From: Gnetum montanum
Taxonomy: Eukaryota; Streptophyta; Gnetopsida; Gnetales; Gnetaceae
Length of the DNA: 64,000 bases
Assembly: GCA_015680685.1 (NCBI GenBank)
Contig: MNCI01026687.1
Coordinates: 36,171 to 100,170 of the forward strand
Direction: 5' to 3'
Below the pieces are notes generated by a model. It was not told the origin of the DNA. It ran no database searches and was given only the letters and a program-made list of their open reading frames with translations. The translations under genes and the position numbers were made by a program. Positions 1 through 11,769 of the stretch are shown here, in pieces; the first letter of the stretch is position 1, and each line of letters starts with the position of its first letter.

Positions 1-560
1 CTGCTACTTTTGCCCACTTGGTGCAATAGTCAACTACGACTATGATATATGCCTTTCCATTTGATAAAGGTGCAATGAGATTGATAAAGTCAATGCCCCA
101 AATATCGAATAGCTCAAGAGGTTGAATCCATTGTTGTGGCCCCTCCATTCGAGATGCCATTCCACTATTCCTCTAGCAATGATCACCAGCATGGACAAAT
201 TGGTATGCATCCCCAAATATTTTTGGCCAATAATATCCTACCATGAGGATCTTTATGGCTGTGCATCTCCTAGCATAATGGCCTCCAAAAGGGCCTTCGT
301 GAACATCCTAAAGAATGTGTAGTTGATCCTTATTGAGGACACACCAATGTACTAGGCCATCGGAATAGACTTTGTAAAGGTTTCCATTAATTTCCATGAA
401 ATGCTTGACTCAGTGAAGAAACTGTTGTTTCTTTCTAGTGTCTAGCCCTTACGGCAGTTCTTGCTTAAGCAGATAAGTGAGGATGATGTCATACCATTTT
501 GGTTCATTGGGCATTTATGCATTAATAGCCCTTGCAAGGAGAGATTTGTTAGGAAATTGA
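1..560 (-). pseudogene. Integrase N-terminal part, element D
   Basis: Translation of the minus strand gives the start of a Ty3/gypsy integrase: a GYYWP block of the zinc-finger region near 210-240, then the core entry with IWGIDF near 85-115 and a YCTKWA block at the window edge. The first catalytic Asp (in GIDF) is visible; the rest of the DDE core lies outside the window. Several stops interrupt the frame. Close in sequence to the integrase of element F. Confidence 0.75.
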
Positions 561-1080
561 TCAGATAAGGGGCTTTCTTTCTTCTTGTTGTCCCATATTA
601 GTCATGATAAGTGATCCACAACCACATTCTCCACACCTTTTCGATCTACCATCATGAGATCAAACTCTGCAAAATCATGGACCACTGTATGACACAGGGG
701 CTTACCATTAGTTTATTCATTAGAAATCTAATGGCACTATGATCTATGTGCACAAACACTTTATAGCCAAGCATGTAGTGCCTGAACTTCTCTAATGTGA
801 ACATCACTGCCATCAATCCCTTTTCTGTGGTGGTGTAGTTCAGTTATGTACCTGCAATACTTCAAGTTACACAGTGAATGTAATATGGATGTTTTTTATC
901 ATCCATATGCATAAGCACTACCCCCAAAGCATAATTTGATGCATCAATCATCCCATGAAATAGCCTAGACCAATTGGGTGCTTGAAGAATTGGAGTTTCA
1001 ACAAGCTTCTACTTCAATTGCTAAAATGTTGTTTCACATGCAAGGGTCCAAATAAATGATGCATCCTTCTTTGTCAATTC
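561..1080 (-). pseudogene. RNase H region remnant, element D
   Basis: Collinear with the RNase H region of element F (30180-30590), but so broken by stops and frameshifts that few motifs survive. Assignment rests on position between RT and integrase and on nucleotide similarity to F, not on visible catalytic residues. Confidence 0.55.
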
Positions 1081-1930
1081 CACTAATGGCTTGGCAATTT
1101 TGAAAAAATTCTCAATGAAGAGTTGATAGTAGCCAGTATGACCAAGGAATGATCACACTTCTTTAACTATTTTAGGTTGGTGGGTTATTCTTTGGATGAC
1201 CCTTATTTTTTCAAGAACCACCTCGATTCCTGCTTTTGAGATATGGTGCCCCAAGACTACACCTTTCTAGACTATAAGATGGCTCTTTTGCCAATTGAGG
1301 TAGAGGTTTGTTTCAACACATCTCTTCAACACCTACTCAAGATTGTCCAAGGCTTACTCGAACATAGCTCTGTAGGTAGAAAAGTCATCTATGAAGACTT
1401 CTACCCCATTACTGATTTGTTGTTGGAAAATGCTAAGCACTAATCATTGAAATGTTGCTAAGGCATTGCATAGACCGAATGGCATCTAATGGTAAGCAAA
1501 AGTCCCCCAGGGACTTGTGAAACTTATCTTTTTCTAGTCCTCTAGTGCAATTTGGATTTGGTTATAACCACTATAACTATCTAGAAAGCTATAATAGTAG
1601 TGCCTAGAAATGGTGTCCAACACTTGGTTGATAAAAGGCAAAGAAAAATGATCTTTGAAAGTTACCATGTTAAGCAACCAGAAGTCAATGCACACCCACC
1701 ATTTACCTCCTTTCTTGGGCATGATCACTAGTGGACTGACCCACTCACTATCTATGATAGGGTGGATGAATCCTTCCTTGAGGAGCTGTTCAATCTCCTT
1801 TTTGACAATCTACTTTAATTTGGGATTTAGACGTCGTTAGAGTTGTTTCAGCTTAATGGCAAGGTCAGTGTATATCCAGTGCTGGCATATTCTTGGATCT
1901 ATCCTAGTGAGCTTGGAATATGACTAGGCA
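1081..1930 (-). pseudogene. Reverse transcriptase remnant, element D
   Basis: Minus-strand translation shows RT blocks in order: MPKKGGKWWVCIDF (1728 down to about 1680), LPFINQVLDTI, FLDSYSGYNQIQIA (near 1560), then in later frames FTSPWGTFAY, MPFGLCNA and the catalytic box as FIDDF (usual FMDDF). At least one frame change and several stops follow the first 64 codons. The two catalytic Asp residues of the box are still encoded, but no continuous protein could be made. Confidence 0.85.
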
Positions 1931-2217
1931 AAGGCTACTGACCATTTTTCCACAACCTTCATCAACATTTTCTTTTTTTCTGTAGCAAGCTTAATATTAA
2001 TAATGACTGACCTTTCATTTTTCAAGAACACGTACTTCATTCGAGCTGATAGTGTCTTCAATTCAAGGGGATCTTGTTTAAAATTGTCAGGAATCTCTAG
2101 CTCTCCCCAATTGACATCATCATTTACTCCTTTGGAGATCTGGTGATGAACTTGATTGAGTTCATCCATACTTGCAACATATGTATACATTAGGCCCTCA
2201 ATAGGTTCCATGCACAA
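1924..2217 (-). pseudogene. Protease-RT linker remnant, element D
   Basis: A 97-codon stretch corresponds to the linker upstream of RT in element F (28971-29204). Shared blocks include NWGELEIPDNFKQ, matching NWEKLEIPDKFKQ in F. No catalytic motif is expected here. It marks the segment that is intact in F and D but ends at the deletion breakpoint in A and B. Confidence 0.6.
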
Positions 2218-2313
2218 TGTATAGCTGCTACAATTAGCTGTCAGCCACTAGATGCCTTCTTGTTTTATGGCTACTACGTACAAACATCTCTAAATTTCAG
2301 CTTTTGGAGCATA

Positions 2314-2860
2314 CTACTTGCATGCAAAGATAGATGTTTGCTTTACTAACCATAACTTCTGCACATAATGGCACCCTGAATCACTGTACGCGATACATGG
2401 AACCCTATTTTTCTCAATCTTTCCAAATTCATTTTCTTTTGATATCTCCAAGGAAAGATCTCTAATGTCCATTTTGGCATCAACAGTGCTTAACCACATC
2501 CTTTCCATAATAATTGGGAAGTCTCCCTTACAGTTCTTCATCTTGATTACTAGGAAGTTAGTGGGATATGACCACCCAAAAGCGATGGTTACAATATCCT
2601 CTACCAGTCCCAATGGAATAGTGATGGATTGGCCTGCCAGTTCTAGTTGAATGTTACTCTTCTTTAAGGGAGGAAGGTTCCACATTATGTACATCTCATG
2701 TAAGATCATATGAATACCAAATCTATAGTCAAGAATAGCTTTACAAGACTCATTCCATGTAATTTTCAAATATACTAGGGAACTCCCAGGATCAACTAAC
2801 TTTTTAGGTAGGTTACCAGCTCAAATCCAATCAGATACAACATGGGTCAACATTATAGTA
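2314..2860 (-). pseudogene. Aspartic protease remnant, element D
   Basis: A 151-codon reading frame matches the proteases of A, B and F: LKKSNIQLELAGQSITIPLG, WSYPTNFLVI and a flap block FPIIMERMWL (FPIIMGRAWL in relatives). The active-site block that reads DSGSG in element B is DYRFG here, so the catalytic Asp remains but the Ser-Gly pair is lost. Cleavage activity is not expected. Confidence 0.8.
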
Positions 2861-5353
2861 TGGATTTGAGAAGAATTTTGGTTTGAAGGGGACTTGGAAG
2901 AAGGTGAGACAGAGGAAGGTGGAGGAGTAGGATTACCAACCATTGATGTATCTGACGGCTAGGGTGGACTACAAGGTCAAAAAAAGGTTCTTTTCTTTAT
3001 TCGTGGTTCCAACCCACTTGGTGGGTTAATCGATTGTAGATTAACCACCCTCATAGCATTTCTTTACTATGGTTGGATAGGTAGTTCACCCTACATGGAT
3101 GGAGTAGGTGGTAGCTATGCAATAGATGGAGGAGTAGGTGTAGGAACAAGAGGTGCATGAATATAGTAGGTGGCATCCCTCCTTGGATAGGGTGATTGGT
3201 ACACTTTAGGAGGATAGTGGTGAGGTTGGTAAGCAACAACATGAACAGAGGAATCCTGTGGAGATGAAGGTTGTTGAATATAGTAACCATAGGAATCTAG
3301 TTGCTAGTAAGGGTACTAATATCTTGGAGGTGGCAACGCCCATAATTGTGGTTACTACCACTGCTGGTATAATTCGTAGGGTTGCGGTGGAGTTCCACTT
3401 GGATAGTACTACTATGGTTGGTGGAACTATTGAGGATTGCCTTGTGGATAAGGAAATATTTTGGGTGTTTGCCTTTGTGCAAGTCGTGGATGTAAGGCAT
3501 ACATCATAGATTTCTACAAGTGTGACACAACTAGGCAACATCCCTTAGGATGTTCATACTGACAGATGTCACAACCGCCATCATCATCTAAGTCACTATC
3601 TATAGCCATCTCTATCATAGCCATTTTACCCTTACCCTTAGCTATGGTATGTTCAGCTTTCTTACGTCTCTGGTGCTCACACTCACCACTTTGCTCCTTG
3701 GACTCTTCAAAAATTTTTAAGACAACCTGAAACCCATTGTCCATGGAGTCCCATAATTGATCAACCTTAGCCGTGATTTCTGATTACAATTTTTGGAGTG
3801 GCAAGGTTTTTTGATTAGCCACCTCATCTCTGGTTAATTCATCCTCAATATCATAAAATCGAACCCCCCTTTTATGGATAGAAGGGTCCTTGTTTTATTC
3901 CTCTGCACTTTCTTGTTTTCTCAATTCTCCCTCCTCCTTGGCTACTTGCTTAATTAATTTTTGGATCTGATAGGTACTTAACTCTATTAATCTTCCTTGA
4001 GCATAGACACCAATGGTTTTCCTTATTTCAAACCATAACCCATCTATGATATGGTGAAGCTATTCAAGTTGAGAGTATCCATGGCCAAGGCACCTATGCA
4101 ACAGAGAGTAGTATCGGCCAATAGCGGCATCCAAGGGCTCATGGTTTCCTTGTTTCCACCCTTACATCTACTTCCTTAGATTGGATATTGGGGAGTATGT
4201 TTGATATTTTTCATTAAATAATTCCAACATCGTACTCCACCACCAAAATTAATTCTAGTTCCAAGGATTAGTACCAATTTTCTGCTTTCTTTATGAGTGT
4301 CTTTGGAAATAATTTCAGCTTTTGCTAATCACTTTCAATATTCTACAAGGCACATGCATCTTGAAAGGCCTAAAGATGATTTTGTGGATTAACATCATAT
4401 CCTCCCTCAAATTGAGGGATGTTGTTCATGTTTAACCTTTTTATTTTTCCATCTTTCATGTGCCTTGTTGGAATCCTCACAACCTTTGCAATGTTCAACA
4501 TGCCCCAAGTGGCAAGTAGAGGTTCATCAAGGTCATGGTGATGATGCCTATGATGTTCTCTATTAGCCCTTCTTTCTTGATGATGGGCCTCTTTATATTG
4601 TCCATGTCTTTAGTCACGACTATCCCAATGGTTCCTTCTATTGTTCTGGTCTTGTCAGTCATCTCCATCATGATTATTTCTTATGCAACCACAATCTGAA
4701 CCAAATGAAGAAGAAGATGATGATGAAGGGTAAGAAGAAGGGGAACTTGCTTCTCACTGACACCTATCACCCTTCCTTCGATACTCACAACCATGATTGC
4801 AATCATGATCTCCTTTTTTCCTGTTATCCTGACTTACCTCTCCAGATCCATTTTTATTGTTGGATCCATTTTGACTAGAACTTGGATTAAGAATTGTGGA
4901 TTGTACATTCTAGTTGAGGGCTCCCTGAACAAAGTTAAGAAGAGGAGAATCCCTAAAAAAGTAGTTGCCTCTATCAAATGGGCCAAGTGGAGGTGGAAAA
5001 GTATTTGATCCTTTGCCCTTCACAAGCTCGTGTTGGTGCTCCAACTGACAATCCCTTAATCTTTGTTTTTCAGTGGGATGATAATCCCTTAAGTCAGGAT
5101 CTCACATCTCATATTCTCCATGAAGATGTTGAAGCCTGTGTCGTGAGAGCATTAGCTAGAGCATTACTGGAATAGATCAATTAGGTAACAACACAATGTT
5201 GCCTTCCATGTCGTACCACTGCAATAGTTCATCTTGATGCAAGATGAAGGTGAAGTCGGGTACATACTCATTGGGATGAGCATATACCACCTTGTATTGT
5301 TGAGGCACCTAGACTACCTTGGGCAGAGATGGGATCCTATTAGAAGAAGACAT
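2861..5353 (-). pseudogene. Gag polyprotein remnant, element D
   Basis: Gag probably begins near 5353 on the minus strand (ATG of a block like the MSSS or MPSS starts in E and A). A variant zinc knuckle CDICQYEHPKGCC lies near 3575-3540, followed by a Pro/Gln-rich tail. The N-terminal part keeps the HPNEYVP-type block near 5280, and the retrotransposon gag region lies around 4500-4050. Many stops and indels. The knuckle spacing C-x2-C-x4-H-x3-CC is shared by gag in A, B, E and F. Confidence 0.75.
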
Positions 5354-5502
5354 TTTGTGTTAATGAACTTATAGGTAGTGTGCAGTTAAGGTTTAATTTA
5401 ATTATGATTCCAATTTTTGTTTACATAAGATTTGACTCTTAAGGTTTGAACAATGAGGTTACTAAGTTTCACTTTGTTTAAATAGCGCACATAGAACTAC
5501 AG

Positions 5503-5521
5503 TCATTGGCAACGGTGCCAA
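5503..5521 (-). promoter_or_regulatory. Primer-binding site, element D
   Basis: Directly next to the LTR end, the minus strand reads TTGGCACCGTTGCCAATGA. This is a mutated form of the tRNA-Asp-type site TGGCGCCGTTGCCGGGGA known from Athila-like elements, and would prime minus-strand cDNA synthesis. Confidence 0.75.
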
Positions 5522-6365
5522 TGATGAGTGGCAAGGTACCCCTACATCCAACTATACGAATCATAGGTGTTCATGTGCGATCTGGTCAAATTTTGTAGAC
5601 TATAATTACTAAGTATGCTAGAGCTAAATAGTGTGTGCATGTTGTCTGTTCATTGTCTTCCTAGTCCCACTTGTGGAATGCAATTGTATGGTTAAGTGTG
5701 AATGAGGTGTAAGATTTTTATTATTTTGTATTTTTATCAAATTACTCACCTAGAATAAGAATAAAAGTAAGAGTGATTACATGCTAAGTAAACTATGGTC
5801 TAATCTAGCCTAACACAAGAAACCATTCCCACTTCCCAGACACATCCTAAACTTTATGTAAACACTGATGGGTTGTCAAATGCTAATCATTTCTAAGCTA
5901 CCAACTGTCACACGTATGTTTGAAGGGGTCATGTTTATGTATTTTAATGAGTTTCTTGATTAATCAAAATTAATTACTACATAAATAACATTAATGTAAA
6001 TTGCATAAAATCACAATATATAAATCCATAAGAAGAAAAGTCTTAGGTGCTACAAGGAATGAATCAAAGAGTTTGTCTTTATTGCCAACACAATGCTGTG
6101 TTTAGATACATCAATTCTTGAATAAAGATCCATTCACACTTAGACCTCCTATTGCAGGCACTTGGAAAATATTCTAACTCTCAAATAAAAAAACTACAAG
6201 AGTTTCACTACTTGACTGCCAAAAAATACTCTCAATTGTGTGCCCCAGGGCTGTATTTATAGACCCAGGAGTAACCCTACAATATCGCATCTTAGGCCAT
6301 GATATCAAGTATGTAATATCACAGCCACTCCGATATCAAAGTGTATGAAAAAACATGATTTATCA
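5522..6365 (-). repeat. 5' LTR of element D (TGATAAATC subtype)
   Basis: 844 bp. On the minus strand it starts TGATAAATCATG and ends with the conserved CTCATCA. Several GATATC or near-GATATC units lie at 6283-6350, just upstream of a TATA-like box in the minus direction near 6255. A second element's 3' UTR with its polypurine tract abuts its outer end, so one LTR appears to serve two internal regions. Confidence 0.85.
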
Positions 6366-7616
6366 TACCCCACAACTGAATGAAAACTCATCCTCAAGTA
6401 CAGAAGAGGAACAAGTTCTTTACAAAATATATTAGGAGATGTGGACTATTTGACTGACATGTAGAGTGACATAGAGAAAATAGACAAATACGGAAGTGCC
6501 TAATCCTACAACATTATAATTATGTACAAAAGTGGGTGTTCATGACAACAAGAAAGGACATCCACAGATCCAAAGGACATCCACAGATCCAAAGGACATC
6601 CAACTCCTCTTGGCAATAGAAGAATGAGGGAAAGGTAGGAGAGATCTAGCGGTCATGAACAATCTCCTGCGAGTGATATTGTTGCATCCTCCTTGGTGAA
6701 GACCATCCCGCTTCCTGTCCATGCTCCCCACTGCAATCACAACAAAATTAAGGATTAGTATATAAAGTATAACATATGGCAGTTGAATACCTTGTCTAGT
6801 CACTGATTTTATCTAGCCGAGTTGTCATTGTGATAGAGTGGTTGGTTGATAGTGTTAGTGGAAAGATTGACGAATGGGTTAAGTAAGAGAAGCGGTCCAT
6901 AAAATTCAGAGAAAGCTTAACATAAGGAATACTGGAAAGAGGGTATAGAAATTCACAAAAACAATAATAAAAAGAAGAAACTCACTTAAAAATAGTTGTG
7001 AAGATGCATATAATTGGATGGCATATATGGGGTAAATAAAAAGAATTTGATTGTAATAATGTCTAAGAGTAAAGAACTTAACTTAACCAAACCAAAAGAT
7101 ATGCAAGTGGGTCCTCCTCAAAGTAGGCACAGGCCTCTTATGCCCTTGCATAACTTCAAACCAAGGAGTCCATGGGCTCCATGGATGATTAATGGTTATA
7201 TAAAGTTAATTACAAAAATCCAAAAGTAACTGACTAAGAAACCCGACACATCAAACTAGAACATTGAATCAAAACATGAAATCAGTAGTGAGGTGAGGAA
7301 TGAAAAGCATAGATGGATGAGAGAGAGAATGGAATGGAGTTCCTAATTATGGTCACATGAAGTCCCTTATGGATTTTGTGATTAAATGACTTTGTAGGAT
7401 CCATCCTCGGTCTGGACCAAAACCAACCACTTTCAGTGACTTCACATCGACATTCTAAGACTAGTCCATCCCCTAAGACACAAGAATGCTCCCACAAAAC
7501 AACCATCATGCCAAATTAGAGAGAAAGTAGGAAGTGAAAAAGGACCTTAGCTAGAGGAGACAAGACAAGTCCCATAACCAGTGCTTGTAGCCCTTTCATT
7601 TGGTCTAAGGGATGTG
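6366..7616 (-). other. Orphan 3' UTR with polypurine tract
   Basis: Minus-strand 3' UTR of the same Athila-like group, homologous to 13636-15750, 42239-44189 and, in reverse, to 32010-34448. The polypurine tract (GGGGTA) ends at 6366 next to the LTR. No coding region precedes it: at about 7610-7617 it joins the truncated end of another LTR. Short ORFs here are not conserved. Confidence 0.7.
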
Positions 7617-8437
7617 CTCCTACACCCAACCATATGAATCACAAGCATTCACATGCAATATAGTTGAATTCCACAATCTATAATTACTAAGTACGCTAGA
7701 GCTAAACAGTGCATGCATGTTGTTCATTCATTGTCTTTCTAGTCCCACTTGTGGAATGAAATTGTATGGTTAAGTGTGACTGAGGCATAAGATTTTTATT
7801 ATTTTGTGTTTTTATCAAATTATTTGCCTAGAACAAGAATAAAAGTAAGAGTTATTAAATGCTAAGTAAACTATGGTCTAATCTAGCCTAACACAAGAAA
7901 CCATTTCCACTTTCCAGACACATCCTAAACATTGTGTAAACACTATTGGGTTGTCAAACGCTAATCATTTTTAAGCTACCAAGTGTCACATGTATGTTCG
8001 AAGGGGTCGTGCTTGTGTATTTTAATGAGTTGGTTGATTAATCAAAATTAAGTACTACATAAATAGCATTAATATAAATTGCATAAAATCACAATATATA
8101 AATGCATAAGAAGAAAAGTCTCAAGTGTTGTAAGGAATGAATCCAAGAGTTCATCTTTATTGCCAACACAATGGTGTGTTCAGGTACATTAATGCTTGAA
8201 TAAAGATCCGATCATACTTAGACCTCCTGCTACGAGCACTTGGAAAATATTCTAACTCTTAAATGAACAAACTGCAAGAGTTTCACTACTTGACTATCAA
8301 AAACTACTCTCAATCATGTGCCCAAGGGCTATATTTATAGACCCAAGAGTAACCCTGTGATATTGAATGTACAATATCGTGTACCCGATATCGCGGCCAC
8401 TTCAATATCAAAGTGTATGAAAAAACATGATTTATCA
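7617..8437 (-). repeat. LTR, minus orientation, 3' end truncated
   Basis: Same subtype as 5522-6365 but missing about 17 bp at the CTCATCA end. Its TGATAAATC end is intact at 8437. It forms the left arm of an inverted repeat with 8516-9368. Confidence 0.85.
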
Positions 8438-8515
8438 CCTCCTAATATATTTTGTAAAGGACTTGTTCCTCTTCTTCTATACTCGAGGATGAGTTTTCAT
8501 TTAGTCGTGGGGCTA
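8438..8515 (+). other. 78-bp 3' UTR and polypurine-tract remnant between inverted LTRs
   Basis: Plus-strand remnant of the internal 3' end of an element: the CCTAATATATTTTGTAAAG region, the conserved GAGTTTTCAT block and the tract GTGGGGCTA directly before the plus-strand LTR. It is all that is left of the internal region belonging to the LTR at 8516-9368. Confidence 0.8.
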
Positions 8516-9368
8516 TGATAAATCATGTTTTTCATATGCTCCAATATCGGAGTGGCCACGATATCAAGTACATGATATCGAGTATGCAATATTGCGGTCC
8601 AAGATGTGATATTGTACATTCAATATCGCAGGGTTACTCTCAGGTCTATAAATATAGCCCCAGGGCATACAATTGAGGGTATTTTTTGGCAGTCAAGTAG
8701 CAAAACTCTTGCAGTTTGTCCATTTGAGAGTTAGAATATTTTCCAAGTGCTCGCAGTAGGAGGTCTAAGTGTGATTGGATCTTTATTCAAGCATTGACGT
8801 ACTTGAACACACCTTTGTGTTGGCAACAAAGATAAGCTCTTTGATTCACCTTGTAGCACTTGAGACTTTCTTTCTTATGCATTTACATATATTATGATTT
8901 CATTCAATTTACATTCATGCTATTCATTCTACAATTAATTTTGATTCTTTAAGCAACTAATTAAAATACATAAGCATGATCCCTTCAAACATACGTGTGA
9001 CACTTGGTAGCTCAGAAATAGTTAGCGTTTGACAACCCAGTAGTGTTTACACAAAGTTTAGGAATGGTTACTTGTATTAGGCTAGATTAGATCATAGTTT
9101 TCTTAGCACTTAATCACGCTCACTTTCATTCTTGTTCTAGGTAAGTAAATTGATAAAACACAAAATAATAAAAATCTTACACCTCAGTCACACTTAACCA
9201 TACAATTACATTTCACAAGTGGGACTAGGAAGACGATGAATGGACAACAAGCACACATTGTTTATCTCTAGTGTACTTGGTAATTAAAGTTTACAAAATT
9301 CGACCATATCGCATGTGAATGCTTGTGATTTGTATGGTTAAGCTTAGGGGGTACCTCGCCGCTCATCA
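8516..9368 (+). repeat. 3' LTR, plus orientation
   Basis: 853 bp, TGATAAATCATG to CTCATCA. No primer-binding site follows, and a polypurine tract precedes it, so it is a 3' LTR. GATATC and near-matches cluster at 8540-8640, upstream of a CTATAAATA-type box near 8648. Confidence 0.88.
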
Positions 9369-9419
9369 GGAATAAACACATAACATTAGAAAAAAAATAT
9401 TTTTCTTTAAAATTGTACC

Positions 9420-10540
9420 AATATCATATTCTAAAAAGCATAATCTCAAATGCCCCAATCTTCTTTCTCTTGAGAAGGCATACTAGGGGAAAAACCATCA
9501 AGTTTATCTAAATAACTTCCAATCATATTGAAATCACCTCTAGTTGTCCAATGAACTTTAGGTAGAGATAGAAGATGTTTTCAAAACTCTTATTGATCTT
9601 TCAAACTATTAGAAGCATAAATATTATAGAACCCAAAGTCTACTTTTTCACTATGATAAGTAATTCAAATAACTCTTCCAAGATTATTAGAGCCAAAATT
9701 CAAAAAAAAATTTAGTCTAATTTTTATTAACTAGAATAACAACACCTTCTTTATTAACTTCCTGAGCAACAAAAAAAAATTATAAATTTTTAAAATAAAT
9801 TTATCAACAAAACTAATATCATGTATTGAAATCTTAATCTCTTGCCAAAAAAATCTAGATATAAATGCTAGTTTAAAATATAATCCCCAACAATCTTTAC
9901 TAGCATTGAGATGTGAAAGAGGACGTCCTCATCCTTATAAAAAAGGCATCCAACATTTCATAATAAAACTAGCATTGAGATGTGAAAGAGGACGTCCTCA
10001 TCCTTGATTCTTCAAACTTAGCATTTGTCTTACAATCCATGTTATTAGTGGATGAGAAAGCATTATCTGATGAGAAAACTTTTGGAACAATAGTAGAACT
10101 AAAGAGAGAAGGAAATACCTTAGGGGTTTTTGAATTGAAAGTAGTATCTGCAATCCCCTTCTTTTTATGTTGCACTAAGCTAAGCAAAATTCATTTACAT
10201 TAACACTTTCATTGCTAGTACTTGTTAAAAAAGTTTTTTTCCCAAAGAGGAATTCTCTTTAGATATTCAAAATTTATTGCACCTTCAAATTTAAAAGGAT
10301 TAGTAAAAGTTTGAGAACTTTTTGAAATATATTTTATTTGTGCCTATTGAAAATTATCATTATTCGCATTTTCTAAAAATTTGTTGTTTTTTCCTCATGA
10401 ACAACTTTTTTATCTAAAATAGAACATATTGCAATAACATAGCCTTCACTGATTACTAGGTGGTAATTTTAATTCTATCTTACTCTATTGTAAATCAATC
10501 TCTTAAAAAAATATGTACACTACACATCATCTAGTAATGT
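9420..10540 (-). pseudogene. L1-like LINE remnant (endonuclease part)
   Basis: The minus-strand translation, over several frames, contains a GDFN-like block (FNMIGSYLDKLDG) near 9530-9490 preceded by PKVHWTTRG. This fits the apurinic-type endonuclease of plant L1 ORF2. Upstream (to about 10500) is a Lys/Ser-rich region with a possible zinc-knuckle remnant (KCWMP) near 9950, where ORF1 or the ORF1/ORF2 boundary would lie. Heavily mutated and AT-rich. The endonuclease end is supported; the upper limit is a guess. Confidence 0.5.
9899..10005. repeat. 38-bp direct duplication, 69-bp period
   Basis: The 38 bp at 9899-9936 recurs without a mismatch at 9968-10005. Both copies contain the block GAGGACGTCCTC, itself a 12-bp palindrome. 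It is a local duplication inside the LINE remnant. Confidence 0.9.
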
Positions 10541-11769
10541 TTTTGACTTTATTTTGAGGATCGTGCCAATGTTGCCAATAATTATTTTTAACACTTTGAA
10601 AAAATAAGAAGAAGATTTTCTAATTCAATCTAATAAGAAATTTGAGAATAATTAGAAGAATAAGTATCAAAATTCACTTTTCATTCCCAAGTAATAAAAG
10701 TAGACACTAATTCATAAAAATTTTAAGATCCAAAGATTTCTCAACCATTTTAGAATTAGTTAGTTCGACAAGTGAAAATAGTTTGAAAATAGGTAGACAT
10801 GCAAACAATTAATTTCATAATGTTCAAGGATAGATTGAATCACTAGTGTAAAAGGCTTATTCTAAATGATAAATCTAATAATCTACAAAAATATATATCA
10901 AGAAGTGATATATTTTGATAAATATTTATATAAATCATTGGGTAAAACAAAATCAAAAGGTCTGAAATCCTTCATATTCTTTACACAGACATTAGTACTT
11001 TGCATCTTCAAATTACTCCACCTTAATATATATATATACATCATAATAACTCCACAAAAAAACTATCGAAATCAACAAAACTTTAAATCCTTTGCTTGTA
11101 GAAGGAAGATTTTAACCTTATTTTTTAGCATTGAAGTCATAAAAATTTAAGTAGAACATAATGGTGTCAAAGTAGCATACCACTTAGAATCAAAATTGTA
11201 CCCTCATATTCAAATTCAATAATATTTCCGTAAACATAATTTGAATGTGCAACCTACTTTATAAAAAGTAATTCAAATTTTATGTTAGAGTATACAAAAT
11301 TTTAAAAATTCAATAAACGAAAATAAGGTACATATTGAGGCATCTACAACATTTAAAAGAAGCCACCTATCTTTGAACGTGCAACTTGTTGGTTAACAAA
11401 GAAATTTAACTAGTTGAGCTACCACCTCATTAGCAACATAAAAAATTATGGGACTAAAATAATTTAATAATTGTAACTAAATCCAAAACATTTCATGTAG
11501 ATTTTAATAAGCTTATACCTAACTAAGCAAAAGAAGAATCATAATACCAAGTTAGAGTTATGGTTTTATTGATCTAATCGTTGTATTAGGAAAAATAATT
11601 ACCTCTGTATCTTCTAATATAAATTAATAAGAAAGGCTTAAAATTAGGAAAAGTAAGACAAAATATATAGAATGAATATAATAAATAGTGGTGAAATATA
11701 AGCAATAATTCAAGGTTAAAAAGCCTTTAATTGCAAATAGTTCCACTACCTAGAATCAATGCTATAATA
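10541..11769. other. AT-rich stretch without recognisable gene
   Basis: Strongly AT-rich. The longest open frame (10866-11150, 94 codons) is low-complexity, rich in Ile, Lys and Phe, and resembles no family I recognise. Probably old LINE or intergenic sequence; nothing specific can be supported. Confidence 0.5.

Larger units (their letters stand above)
1..6365 (-). mobile_element. Element D: Athila-like Ty3/gypsy retrotransposon, partial
   Basis: On the minus strand the order is 5' LTR (5522-6365), primer-binding site, gag, protease, RT, RNase H and the start of integrase, cut by the window edge. The order, an Asp-tRNA-type primer-binding site and near homology to elements A, B, E and F place it in one Athila-like group. 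All reading frames are broken by many stops and frameshifts, so the copy is dead. Its 3' LTR lies outside the window. The sequence just right of its 5' LTR is another element's 3' UTR, so its outer border is rearranged and no target-site duplication can be read. Confidence 0.88.
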
